DNA of 64,000 nucleotides from Actinomycetota bacterium (GCA_005798555.1 SYJA01000003.1:1-64000), one strand, 5' to 3'; positions 54,193-63,102 are shown, numbered from the stretch's first letter. Notes: generated from the sequence alone by a model not told the origin. Numbers and translations: made by a program.

Positions 54193-54932
54193 GATCTGCT
54201 CCCATTTTTCGATTCTGAAATAAGCCAATTGAAAATAGGATCAACGCCGGCATGCATTTCGGGGTGCCACTGAACGGCGAGCACTTTGACTTCAGTGGAT
54301 TCAACGGCCTCGATCGTGCCATCTGACGCCCAAGCCACGATTCGCAGTCCTTGTCCAGGTTCGTCGATAGCCTGATGGTGGTAACTGTTGACCGCCGCGT
54401 TGCCCTCGTTATCCACCTCGGCGCCGAGTGCCACCCTCAGCATCGACTCCGCAGCAACCGCGACCTTGTGCCTTCGAGTCGAACGGTACTCCTGCGTGTC
54501 AGCATGTGAGAAGCCATCAACTTCGGGCAGGTGCTGTATCAAGGTGCCACCCCGCGCGACATTCACCACCTGGCAGCCGCGACAGATGGCGAGAATCGGG
54601 ATTCCGCTTTCAATTGCCGCGGAGACCAATCCGAATTCGAATTCATCGCGTTCCCGGTCATGCTGCGTGGATTCAGGCACCGGCTCCATGTTGTACCGGT
54701 GTGGATCGACATCCTCGCCGCCACTGAGCAGTAATCCGTCAAGGCGCGTGACAATGTCACGTGGGTTCACTGACCGAGGAATCATTACCGGTATTCCGCC
54801 GGCGCCACTCACCGCTTCGCAATAGTCAGCGAACACCCCCCACAGGTGCGCACCGTCGATACCTTTGGGGACGACCCCTAATCCACTTGCCTCGATAACC
54901 CGAGTGGTGATCCCGATGAGGGGCGCTCTCAT
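54189..54932 (-). CDS. PuuD-like gamma-glutamyl amide hydrolase (second cluster)
   Basis: This 247-residue C26 family protein resembles gamma-glutamyl-GABA hydrolase. The nucleophile Cys is in ILAICRGCQVVNVARGGTLIQHL (about residue 118) and the His-Glu pair in AVQWHPEMHAG. LLSGGEDVDPHRYN is the family loop. It should split the gamma-glutamyl amide at the end of the pathway and return glutamate. It overlaps the FadR gene by 4 bases upstream and the SDR gene by 4 bases downstream. Confidence 0.9.
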   Translation of the reverse strand: MRAPLIGITTRVIEASGLGVVPKGIDGAHLWGVFADYCEAVSGAGGIPVMIPRSVNPRDIVTRLDGLLLSGGEDVDPHRYNMEPVPESTQHDRERDEFEFGLVSAAIESGIPILAICRGCQVVNVARGGTLIQHLPEVDGFSHADTQEYRSTRRHKVAVAAESMLRVALGAEVDNEGNAAVNSYHHQAIDEPGQGLRIVAWASDGTIEAVESTEVKVLAVQWHPEMHAGVDPIFNWLISESKNGSRS

Positions 54933-55651
54933 GAGGAACCCGTCTCGCGAATTATTGCGTGTAGGTTCCGCAGGGTCTCGTCCATGTGCGCCCGAGCCGC
55001 CGAGGCCGCGGCCACCGCGTCACCATCAACAATCGCTTCATAGATGGCGGTGTGTTGCTGGCGGGTTACCTCGACTCGCTGCTCATAAGGCAGGTTGTCG
55101 GTCGGCAGGAACAATTCAGCGCGCGCTCGCCGTGATGCCTCGGTCAACCGCTCATTGCTGGCCGCTGCTGACACCGCGGCATGGAATTGCCCATCGGCTT
55201 CACGAAATGCACCGTATGAAAATCCGTCACTGGTAAGCACGGCGCCTGGCAGTGCTGCGATCGCAGTTCGCATCGCCTGCAAATCCGAGTCCGAGCGCCG
55301 CAGCGCAGCCAACGAACAGATGTGCTGCTCAATGGCCGATCGAAAGTCGATTAACTCCTCCATATCCGGGAGGTTTTCCCGAAGGAGTTCACGCCAAACT
55401 GAGACCGGGGTACTCGGCTCAACTACGAAGCTACCGCCGCGAGCACCCCGGCGAGTGACCAGGTAGCCCTCGGCTTCTAGATGCGCGATACCCTCACGCA
55501 CCGCCTGCCGGCCGACCCCTAACTCAATTGCCAGTTGGCGCTGGGCCGGGAGTCGGTAGCCCACGCCCCATTCACCGCAGGCGATGCGCTCACGCAGGTA
55601 GGCCGCAACCTCCTGGCCCGTCCGCACCGTCTGCAACTGTCTCATATCCAT
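54929..55651 (-). CDS. FadR-type GntR-family regulator
   Basis: This 240-residue regulator has a GntR winged helix (GQEVAAYLRERIACGEWGVGYRLPAQRQLAIELGVGRQAVREGIAHLEAEGYLVTRRGARGGSFVV, about residues 12-77) and an all-helical FCD effector domain with DFRSAIEQHICSLAAL, FREADGQFHAAVSAA and RQQHTAIYEAIVDGDA, the metal/acid ligand residues. It heads the operon and overlaps the PuuD-like gene. It probably represses or activates this operon in response to a pathway acid. The start is ATG 55651. Confidence 0.9.
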   Translation of the reverse strand: MDMRQLQTVRTGQEVAAYLRERIACGEWGVGYRLPAQRQLAIELGVGRQAVREGIAHLEAEGYLVTRRGARGGSFVVEPSTPVSVWRELLRENLPDMEELIDFRSAIEQHICSLAALRRSDSDLQAMRTAIAALPGAVLTSDGFSYGAFREADGQFHAAVSAAASNERLTEASRRARAELFLPTDNLPYEQRVEVTRQQHTAIYEAIVDGDAVAAASAARAHMDETLRNLHAIIRETGSS

Positions 55652-55750
55652 TGGTGCGCACTATGAACCATTAGGATCACGGTGTCAATCCCAAAATGGC
55701 CGGCGTTCTGCAGGTGGGCGGAACAAGATCAACCACCCGCCCTAGAGTAG

Positions 55751-56602
55751 ATGCGTGAGGTACCGGTGCTAACCCCTTTCTTGCTGCCCCTCCTCGGCCT
55801 CGTTGTCACGTTCGGCCTCGGTTGGTCGGTCGCAATGCTGCTAGCCAAGCTCGAGGCAGCGCGCGGACTGCTAGCCAAGCGTGAGGGCTCTCTCGTCGCC
55901 GACGGCGCGCAGGGTGTCCTGGGATTCATTGGGGGGGCCTCCGCATTTCTCATCGGCGTTCTAATGCTCGCCTCGGTCGATCATTTCAACGCAACGTCTC
56001 AGGTCGCCAATGAAGAGGCGATCGCGTACTCAGCAGCGTTTCGATCCTCAGTGGCGCTATCGGATCCTGCACGCCAGATCGTGCAGCGGGATCTGGTGTG
56101 CTTGATGCGGTCGATTGCAACCGACTCGTGGAATGCCGGGTCCCGTGGTGATCTGACTGGGGCTCGCAACTCGAACGCCTGGCTGGCGAGGACGGTCTCG
56201 AATTTGGGCACGCTCGGGCAGCAGCCGGCCACGTCACTCGACACGCTCGATGCGGTGGAGTCGGAACTTCGGGAGGCCGCCAAGTTCGGCCAGCATAGGC
56301 TGCTGGCTGGGGAGTCGGTTCTTCCGCTGGCGATGTGGGCGCTACTCTTTTTGAGCCTGCTAGTCCTCACATTTCTCATGACGCTCATGATGCGTCCATA
56401 CCCGCTTCTGCTGGCTTTATGTCTCGGGTCAACTTTCATCGTGAGTACAGGCATGGTCTTTGTGCTGGTTGCGTTCGCTGAGCCCTTCGACACTAACACC
56501 GGTGTCTACATCAGTCCGGAGGCGCTGGAGGTCGTGTTGCTTTCCGCGGAGAAGACACAGCCGGGCGCGGCGTGGGCTTCGTGTGAGCGTCTGAGCCCGT
56601 AG
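55751..56602 (+). CDS. DUF4239 (bestrophin-like) membrane protein
   Basis: This 283-residue protein has two N-terminal membrane spans (PFLLPLLGLVVTFGLGWSVAMLL and GVLGFIGGASAFLIGVLMLASVDHF), a polar middle with helices, and two C-terminal spans (LPLAMWALLFLSLLVLTFLMTLMM and LLLALCLGSTFIVSTGMVFVLVAFAEPF). The layout fits DUF4239, whose function is unknown. ATG 55751 is the earliest in-frame start. The downstream part carries a region of frameshifted remnants, so this is the only clear gene on the plus strand between 55.7 and 59.2 kb. Confidence 0.8.
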   Translation: MREVPVLTPFLLPLLGLVVTFGLGWSVAMLLAKLEAARGLLAKREGSLVADGAQGVLGFIGGASAFLIGVLMLASVDHFNATSQVANEEAIAYSAAFRSSVALSDPARQIVQRDLVCLMRSIATDSWNAGSRGDLTGARNSNAWLARTVSNLGTLGQQPATSLDTLDAVESELREAAKFGQHRLLAGESVLPLAMWALLFLSLLVLTFLMTLMMRPYPLLLALCLGSTFIVSTGMVFVLVAFAEPFDTNTGVYISPEALEVVLLSAEKTQPGAAWASCERLSP

Positions 56603-56624
56603 CGCTCGCCGACTGGTCGTGATG

Positions 56625-57055
56625 GGGATACCCACCCGCTGCTATCAAATGGTGGAGCGAGGGGTTCAAACGGCCCATACTCAGTCTGCACCTGGCGAAA
56701 GTGGTCGCGCGCCCGATACTGCTCATGCTCCCATCACTTCGGGCAAATGTTCCATGAGGTGCAATCGCATGATATCGACGCCCGGTGCAATCACGGCGCC
56801 CGAGCGCAGCCAGGACGCTGGTCAGCGCATACATTCCGGCGGAGATATCAGCGACTGCGCAGCCTCCCTTGCTCATTCCCTCATCGCCTGGCACCGAGAA
56901 GGCGCCAGCTAGCGACGCCTGCAGCAGGCGTTCGTCACCTGGGTTGCGCGGATCCATCGCCACCGACTGCTTGCCCACATTCGCCCAGACGAAGAAGGCC
57001 AAGTTGCCTTTCACTAAGGAGTCGTAGTGCCGTGCGAAATAGCCTGTTTGACCGG
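56625..57055 (-). pseudogene. Remnant of a CaiB/BaiF CoA-transferase
   Basis: Minus-strand pieces match a type III CoA-transferase: GYFARHYDSLVKGN and FFVWANVGKQSVAMDPRNPGD (from 57055), then LSVP-like SLAGAFSVPGDEGMSK and CAVADISAGMYALTSVLAALGRR, a piece IAPHGTFARSDGS, and a C-terminal piece YGPFEPLAPPFDSSGW in another frame. Large blocks of the 400-residue enzyme are missing and a frameshift separates the last two pieces. The catalytic Asp region is not found. It is a pseudogene. Confidence 0.7.
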
Positions 57056-57089
57056 GACAACCACGATGCCGGCATGGGGCGCCGAGGAT

Positions 57090-57809
57090 TCAGTCACGGG
57101 CCAGTTCCAGTAGTTGGATGCCAGCGATATCTTTCATGAACCACTCAACCAAGGCATCGCAATTCGCTCGAAGTTGCGCCCCCGCCTCGCCGATGTCCCC
57201 GAGGACTTCAGCCGCCGACGTATGACTTGGTATGTGGTCTGGACCGATAGCCGCCCAGCCACTTACCAGCCCAAGATCAGCCTCGGGATGGAATTGGGTG
57301 CCCACCGCGCGGCCGGATCGAAACAGCTGAACGGCACTTGGGGTACTCGCCAACAACTGGGCGGACTCCGGGATGACCATGCGATCCTCGTGCCAGGTGA
57401 ACCAAGGCCCGGCCGGAATCGGCAGCACCTCGGCTCCTGAATTCAGGTAGATAAGGCCAATCTCGGCTGCACCGGTAGGCGCCGGCTCGACCTGGCCGCC
57501 GAGGGCTTCGGCAAGGAGTTGACCGCCAAAGCAGACACCAAGGTAGGGGATGTCCAGGTCCACAAGTTTTGCAATGTGCTCGATCTCCGGGCCCACCCAC
57601 GCGCGAGCCGATGTCTCGTAGGCATTGGCGAAGGAACCGAAAGCGATCACCGCGTCGTATTCACCGGGGTCGGGGAAGTCAAGATTGGGCGCCGCCGGAT
57701 CAGCAAGCACTATGTGCTGCTCGGTCTGGACGCCACGTAGTGCCAATATTTCACCGATCATTCCTGGTGCAGCTTCGGGCTCATGACTGATTAGCAGCAC
57801 TCGCGCCAT
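57090..57809 (-). CDS. Class I glutamine amidotransferase-like protein
   Basis: This 239-residue GATase1 protein resembles the GMP-synthase-type amidotransferase domain more than PuuD. The nucleophile Cys is in YLGVCFGGQLLAEALGG (about residue 95), and the His-Glu is in GTQFHPEADLGL (about 185). PDPGEYDAVIAFGSFANAYE and TWHEDRMVIP are other family landmarks. It follows the GS-like gene directly (its ATG abuts the GS stop TAG). It may hydrolyse a gamma-glutamyl amide in the third cluster, or release ammonia. The downstream CaiB remnant is not part of it. Confidence 0.85.
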   Translation of the reverse strand: MARVLLISHEPEAAPGMIGEILALRGVQTEQHIVLADPAAPNLDFPDPGEYDAVIAFGSFANAYETSARAWVGPEIEHIAKLVDLDIPYLGVCFGGQLLAEALGGQVEPAPTGAAEIGLIYLNSGAEVLPIPAGPWFTWHEDRMVIPESAQLLASTPSAVQLFRSGRAVGTQFHPEADLGLVSGWAAIGPDHIPSHTSAAEVLGDIGEAGAQLRANCDALVEWFMKDIAGIQLLELARD

Positions 57810-59159
57810 CTAGATAACCCCTCGATAGCGTTTGATCTCCCACTCACTTACCTGATCCGGCGGGCCCTGCCCGTGCTCCGCGAACTCGGCAGCCTCACGG
57901 CGCTGCATGAAGACGAAGTTATCGACAAACACATCCCCATAGGTGCTGCGGGTGAATTCACTATCAAAATTATCTATCGCACCTGTTAGCTCAGTTGGCA
58001 GCCGCTGCCATCCTTCATCGGCATGCGGGTCTCCGACCACCTGATCCATCAGGTCATAAGCATGCTCGAGCCCGTCCATGCCAGCCGCCAGACACCCGGC
58101 TAACACTAGGTACGGGTTAGCGTCGGCCGCCGCCCAGCGGGATTCCAGACGGTTGGCCGCACCCGCTCCAGTGATTGACCGCACCCCGACCAGCCGGTGA
58201 TCAAGGCCCCAGGTGACCTGGGTCGGCGAGAAGGAGTAGTCCTGCAGGCGCTTGTAGCCGCTGACGGTCGGGGTCATCACCAACTGCAACTCCATATGGT
58301 GCCTCAACAGCCCGGTTAGGTACTTGCGCATCAAGGAGTTGCCAATAATCGAATCCTCATCGGCTAGCGCGAACGCATTGACACCGTCACGTTCAAGTGA
58401 CTGATGTATATGCATGCCGTTACCGGCTTCTTGGAGAAACGGCTTGGCCATAAAGGTGGTGTTGATTCCATGTTTCTTGGCCACCGTACGCACTATGTAC
58501 TTGAAGTAGACCGTGGCATCCGCCATCTCGAGCAGGGGACCGTACCGCAGATTAATCTCGGTCTGGCCCGGGCCATATTCCACGTTCCAGGCCTCAACTT
58601 CAATACCGGTCTTGCGAAGGGACTCGCAGATATCGTGCATGAAGTAGTTCATCTCTGCGCCACGTGCTATCGAATAGCAGTTTATGTCGTCATATAACGG
58701 CTCCCACTTCTCGGTGAAGAAGTGGCACTCGAGCTCGGTAGCACCATTTACTGAAAACCCGGCCGCCGCAAACTTCGCCAACTGCTTCTTGAGCATGTTG
58801 CGAGCGTCCATCTGGATTGGCGCATTGGTACCCGGGTGCACGGTGTCGCAGATGACGATGGCCACGCCCTCCGTCCAGCCGGCCACCCGAAAGCTAGACA
58901 GATCGGGCACCGCGTGCATATCGGGAAAGCCATCCTCCTCATTGACCCAAGGGGTGGCGAAGATGAAGCAAGTTGGATCCCAACTGTAGACGACATTTGC
59001 GATCGCGTAACCCGAGCCTCGTAGGAACTGCCGCACCGGAATTCGCTTACCGCGCGGGATGCCCCAGGTGTCAACGATCACACACTCCACCGTGTGAATG
59101 CGATGCTCCTCGCAAAGCGCGGCAACCCGGTCGCGTTCAGAGGCATCCCAGCCGGACAT
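57810..59159 (-). CDS. Glutamine synthetase-like ligase (third copy)
   Basis: This 449-residue GS-fold protein is more distant than the other two. The Glu motif is GATELECHFF (about 140), the second NVEYGPGQTEINLRYGPLL, the ATP/metal loop GNGMHIHQSLE (about 265), and GLDHRLVGVRS (about 335) in place of DNR. The N-terminus has VECVIVDTWGIPRGKRI, typical of this branch. A GGAGG ribosome site precedes ATG 59159. It is divergent from the ADH gene and coupled to the amidotransferase. Its product is probably a gamma-glutamyl amide of unknown amine. Confidence 0.88.
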   Translation of the reverse strand: MSGWDASERDRVAALCEEHRIHTVECVIVDTWGIPRGKRIPVRQFLRGSGYAIANVVYSWDPTCFIFATPWVNEEDGFPDMHAVPDLSSFRVAGWTEGVAIVICDTVHPGTNAPIQMDARNMLKKQLAKFAAAGFSVNGATELECHFFTEKWEPLYDDINCYSIARGAEMNYFMHDICESLRKTGIEVEAWNVEYGPGQTEINLRYGPLLEMADATVYFKYIVRTVAKKHGINTTFMAKPFLQEAGNGMHIHQSLERDGVNAFALADEDSIIGNSLMRKYLTGLLRHHMELQLVMTPTVSGYKRLQDYSFSPTQVTWGLDHRLVGVRSITGAGAANRLESRWAAADANPYLVLAGCLAAGMDGLEHAYDLMDQVVGDPHADEGWQRLPTELTGAIDNFDSEFTRSTYGDVFVDNFVFMQRREAAEFAEHGQGPPDQVSEWEIKRYRGVI

Positions 59160-59286
59160 CAGGCCTCCATTCCAGGTGCCAATTGCACTTGATCGATCAT
59201 TAATACCGGGCTAAATGTAGTGTTCCACTTGGCCGGCAACGGGCATTCCAGCATTTTTCCATCGTATTTGGCGAGTAGGGAGACAA

Positions 59287-60261
59287 ATGCGAGCCGTCAT
59301 CTTGACCGCACCGGGTACACCGCTCGGCATCCAGGAGGTGCCGACGCCGACCGCAGATCCGGGCGGGGTTGTTGTTGACGTACTGGCCTGCGGGGTCTGC
59401 CATTCGGATCTGCACGCGGCCGCCGGCGACTACCCGACCGCACTGCCTATTACCTTGGGCCATGAGGTTGCAGCCATGCATCCAAAGCTTGGCCCGGTCT
59501 TGGTTTATGCCTGCTGGGGTTGTCGCAAACCAGACTGCTGGGCCTGTTCCTCGAAGCAAGAGATGATCTGCCCCAATGCCACCGAGGCCGGGCTTTTTCG
59601 CGATGGCGGGTATGCCGAAAAGATGTTGGTACCGGACGAGTACTACCTGATCCCCATCGGCGACCTTGACCCGGCGCGCACCGCGCCACTGGCGTGCGGT
59701 GGCCTCACTGCTTACCGAGCCGTAGATCACACGCTGGCCACCTTGGCTGCCGCCCCACATCCCCGGGCCCTTGTTATCGGCGCCGGCGGGTTGGGCCAAT
59801 TCGCCCTGCAATTCGCCAAGATTCGCTCGGCTGCCCAGGTGGTCGTTGTTGATGCCGCACCGGAGAAGCGTGCCCTCGCACTAGCCCTCGGCGCGGACGC
59901 TGCCGTAGCACCCGGTGAAGTCGAGGGCACCTTTCATGCGGTGATCGACTTTGTCGGAGCAGAGCAAACTTTGCAGACCGCACGTGACCACGTGGCGCGC
60001 CAGGGGATCGCGGTCGTGGTTGGGCTCTATGGTGGCGCCATCCCGTTCGGCTTCGGATTGGTGCCGCATGAGGCCAGGTTCATGTCATCAATTTGGGGCA
60101 CCCGCGACCAACTTGCTGACCTAGTTGCGTTAGCGCAGCAGCACGACCTGCACTCCGAGATCGAGGTGGTTGCGCTCGAGGACGCCCAGTTGGCCCATGA
60201 CCGACTGCAGCGCGGCGAGGTTTCCGGCCGATTCGTGATCGTCCCCGGGGCACCCGAGTGA
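59287..60261 (+). CDS. Zinc-containing alcohol dehydrogenase, possibly shortened
   Basis: This 324-residue MDR-family dehydrogenase has the catalytic zinc ligands in CGVCHSDLHAAAGDYP and LGHE (His), the structural Cys cluster WGCRKPDCWACSSKQEMIC, the cofactor loop VIGAGGLGQFALQFAKI and a C-terminal GYVSGRFVIVPG-like end. Between GHEVAA and VLVYACWGC it has only HPKLGP, about 15 residues less than usual at the V-G-D turn of this family. A GGGAG site precedes ATG 59287. It overlaps the P450 gene by 4 bases. Confidence 0.83.
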   Translation: MRAVILTAPGTPLGIQEVPTPTADPGGVVVDVLACGVCHSDLHAAAGDYPTALPITLGHEVAAMHPKLGPVLVYACWGCRKPDCWACSSKQEMICPNATEAGLFRDGGYAEKMLVPDEYYLIPIGDLDPARTAPLACGGLTAYRAVDHTLATLAAAPHPRALVIGAGGLGQFALQFAKIRSAAQVVVVDAAPEKRALALALGADAAVAPGEVEGTFHAVIDFVGAEQTLQTARDHVARQGIAVVVGLYGGAIPFGFGLVPHEARFMSSIWGTRDQLADLVALAQQHDLHSEIEVVALEDAQLAHDRLQRGEVSGRFVIVPGAPE

Positions 60262-61487
60262 CGATCGAGTCTCTGCCCGACATCACAGATCCGGCGGTTT
60301 ATGAACGCGGAATACCACATGCGACTTTCGCTCGGCTAAGGCAGCAATCACCTGTTGCCGAACTCACTTATGCCGGCAAGCCTTACTGGGCGGTCACCCG
60401 CTACCGGGATCTGCTCACCGTCACCCGCGATGCATTCACCTACTCCAGCGCCAAGGATTTCGTCAATCTTTGGGATCTAACCGAGGAGGCCAAGGCCGTC
60501 CGCCGCTCGATAATTGAAACGGATCCGCCGGAGCATGTGCGCCTTAGACGGCTCGGCATGCCAGCCTTCACCGGCCGCCGGGTGCGTTCCTACGAGGACG
60601 CAACCCGGGCAATCACGGTTCAAATCCTCCAGCAGGCTCTTCGGCAGGGCGACATTGACGTCGTACATTCCATTTCCGCACCGCTGCCTATCCGGGTCAT
60701 CGTCGATATTTTGGGGGTGCCCGCGTCGGATACCGACTTCATGGTGCAGTTGAGCGATGAGCTAGTTGACGGCGTCGACCTCCCGGCAGCTGCCTATGGC
60801 AATGTGACGCCACTTGAACTACTGCCATTTAACTCCCCCGCCGCCCATGCCCTCTTCGAATATGCCAAGGATATCGGCGACAGGCGTCGCGCCGACCCGC
60901 ACGATGACCTGGTCTCAACCCTCGTACACTCAAAGGTCGACGGTGATCAGCTAACCGAGAATGAATTCGCGAACATGTTCCAGGTACTTGTTTTCGCCGG
61001 AAACGAAACCACCCGAACCGCTATCAGCAACGGCGTACAGCAGTTCATGCAGCACCCGGACCAGTTGGAGCTGCTCTATCAAAGACCAGAGCTGGTGGAA
61101 AATGCGGTCGAAGAGATCATTCGTTATGCCACGCCTGTTATCCACATGCGGCGCACCGCCACCCGCGACACAGTACTTGCCGGTGTGCCGATCGCAGGTG
61201 GTGACAAAGTCGTGATCTGGTACGCGTCGGCTAACTTTGATGAAACGGTATTTAATACCCCACTGACCTTCGACATATCGCGTCCGGTGCGACCCAAGCA
61301 GGTCGCCTTCGGAGCCCAGGGCCCGCACCACTGCTTGGGGGCCCCGCTCGCTCGCCTTGAGATCAGGGTGCTACTGGAAGAACTGATCCGGCTGCGGGTT
61401 AGATTCACCGCCAACGGCGAGGCGGTGCGGACCCGCTCCAATTTCGTCAACGGAATCCTGAAGTTGCCCGCCCTTATTTCAACTTGA
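60258..61487 (+). CDS. Cytochrome P450
   Basis: This 409-residue P450 has the I-helix AGNETTR (about residue 250), the ExxR motif in VEEIIRY (about 285), and the heme ligand Cys in FGAQGPHHCLGAPLARLE (about 353). The N-terminus lacks a membrane anchor, so it is soluble and needs a ferredoxin not found in this window. It hydroxylates an unknown substrate. GTG 60258 overlaps the ADH stop. It converges with the CoA ligase gene with a 14-base overlap of ends. Confidence 0.92.
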   Translation: MTIESLPDITDPAVYERGIPHATFARLRQQSPVAELTYAGKPYWAVTRYRDLLTVTRDAFTYSSAKDFVNLWDLTEEAKAVRRSIIETDPPEHVRLRRLGMPAFTGRRVRSYEDATRAITVQILQQALRQGDIDVVHSISAPLPIRVIVDILGVPASDTDFMVQLSDELVDGVDLPAAAYGNVTPLELLPFNSPAAHALFEYAKDIGDRRRADPHDDLVSTLVHSKVDGDQLTENEFANMFQVLVFAGNETTRTAISNGVQQFMQHPDQLELLYQRPELVENAVEEIIRYATPVIHMRRTATRDTVLAGVPIAGGDKVVIWYASANFDETVFNTPLTFDISRPVRPKQVAFGAQGPHHCLGAPLARLEIRVLLEELIRLRVRFTANGEAVRTRSNFVNGILKLPALIST

Positions 61488-63072
61488 ACCGCTGCAGTTT
61501 GCCAGTTGCTGTCTTCGGGAGTTCGTCAACGAACTCAATCTCCCGCGGGTATTTATAAGGTGAGATGGCGGCCTTCACGAAACCTTGTAACTCATGTACG
61601 AGCCCGTCGGAGGCGGTCGCGTTAGGGGTAAGGACCACGAACGCTTTTACGATCATCCCCCGTGCCTCATCAGGCTTACCGACTACCGCAACCTCCTGAA
61701 TGGCAACATGTCCCATGAGTGCGGACTCCACTTCAGGTGCGGCGATGTTGTAACCACTCGAGACGATGATGTCGTCGGCCCGAGCTTGGTAGAAGAAGTA
61801 CCCATTTTCGTCCTTGATGTAGACGTCGCCGGTCACGTTCCAGCCAGCACGCACATAGTCGCGCTGCCGATCGTCATTTAGGTAGCGGCAGCCGGTTGGC
61901 CCTTTGACGACAAGGCGCCCGGGCTGCCCTGGTGGCATTGGGTTGAAATCGTCATCAACCACATCCGCGAGATACCCTGGCACCCCCTTACCTGTCGACC
62001 CCGGCACGATCTGCGACCCGGTGGCAGAGATGAACACGTGCAGCATCTCGGTGGCACCGATGCCGTCAACCAACGCCTGCCCGGTGGCCGCATGCCAGGC
62101 CCGCCAAGTGGGCTCGGGCAGGGTTTCCCCGGCCGAAACGCAAACCCGAAGGCTGGACAGATCTACCTCCCCGACACTTGGCAGCATGGCCCGATACGCG
62201 GTCGGCGCGGTGAAGAGGCAGGTGACCCGATGGCGCTCAATGGCTTTCAGGAGCAGCGGCGGGGCTGCTGACTCGAGCAACAGGGAGCTTGCTCCAAATC
62301 GCAGCGGGAATACCAGCAATGCGCCCAGCCCGAAGGTGAAGGCAAACGGCGGGCTGCCCGCGAAGACATCTGCGGGCGTTGGTTGCACTATTGACGCGCA
62401 AAAAGAGTCAGCAATCGCCAGCACGTCTCGATGAAAATGCATGGTTGCCTTAGGTTTTCCGGTGGTGCCGGATGTGAATGCCAGCATGCAGACATCATCA
62501 GCGGCCGTGTCCACCGGCACGTGACTACCTGCGGCACCAATCACCAACTGGTCTAGATCATTTGCATGCGTGCTGCCATAGGTCACTGTCACACCGGGAA
62601 AATTGGACACCGCAGCCCATTCATCGACGAAACGGTGGTCAACAAGGGCGAACTGCACCTGCGCGATGTCGACAATTTTCTCCAACTCCCCGGCGCGCAG
62701 CAATGGCATCGTGGTTACCGCCACGGCTCCGACGCGAATCACTGCCAGCCAGGTGACCGCCAGCCAAGGGTTGTTCGGCCCGCGCAGCAGCACCCGATTA
62801 CCGGGCACTACCCCCAAGCCCACCAGCACATTCGCGGTCCTTTGCACCCGGTCAACGAGTTGGTCGTAGGTCCAAGACTGCTCCCCATCAAGGAGGGCGC
62901 AGCCCTGGCCGCCAAATCTGGCTATCGAACCGTCCAGCAGCTCGGCCGCGCAATTAAGTCGATCGGGATAGCGCTCGGTCAACCAGGCTTCGTTGAACTC
63001 GGGCCACTGATCAGCCGGGGGGAGGTTGTCGCGGGTAAATGAGTCAAGGTGCGCAGATGGGGTCAAGCTCAC
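61474..63072 (-). CDS. AMP-dependent acyl-CoA synthetase (benzoate/2-aminobenzoate-CoA ligase-like)
   Basis: This 532-residue adenylate-forming enzyme activates a carboxylic acid to its CoA thioester. Motif A3-like LAFTSGTTGKPKATMHFHRDV (about residue 175), GATEMLHVFISATGS (about 320), the hinge YFFYQARADDIIVSSGYNIAAPEVE (about 420) and the lysine motif ELPKTATGKLQRFKL at the end. Its N-terminus NLPPADQWPEFNEAWLTERYPDRLNCAAELL is typical of the aminobenzoate/benzoate ligase branch. GTG 63072 is chosen since the longer reading runs over the terminator upstream. It ends in the P450 gene. Confidence 0.88.
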   Translation of the reverse strand: MSLTPSAHLDSFTRDNLPPADQWPEFNEAWLTERYPDRLNCAAELLDGSIARFGGQGCALLDGEQSWTYDQLVDRVQRTANVLVGLGVVPGNRVLLRGPNNPWLAVTWLAVIRVGAVAVTTMPLLRAGELEKIVDIAQVQFALVDHRFVDEWAAVSNFPGVTVTYGSTHANDLDQLVIGAAGSHVPVDTAADDVCMLAFTSGTTGKPKATMHFHRDVLAIADSFCASIVQPTPADVFAGSPPFAFTFGLGALLVFPLRFGASSLLLESAAPPLLLKAIERHRVTCLFTAPTAYRAMLPSVGEVDLSSLRVCVSAGETLPEPTWRAWHAATGQALVDGIGATEMLHVFISATGSQIVPGSTGKGVPGYLADVVDDDFNPMPPGQPGRLVVKGPTGCRYLNDDRQRDYVRAGWNVTGDVYIKDENGYFFYQARADDIIVSSGYNIAAPEVESALMGHVAIQEVAVVGKPDEARGMIVKAFVVLTPNATASDGLVHELQGFVKAAISPYKYPREIEFVDELPKTATGKLQRFKLK

Positions 63073-63102
63073 CGCGGTGTCATCTCCCTGGGATCGCAAT
63101 GA

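Noticed and set aside
55652-55750. FadR-type operator upstream of the GntR gene
   Set aside because: TGGT and ACCA occur but the spacing and arms are poor; too weak to list.
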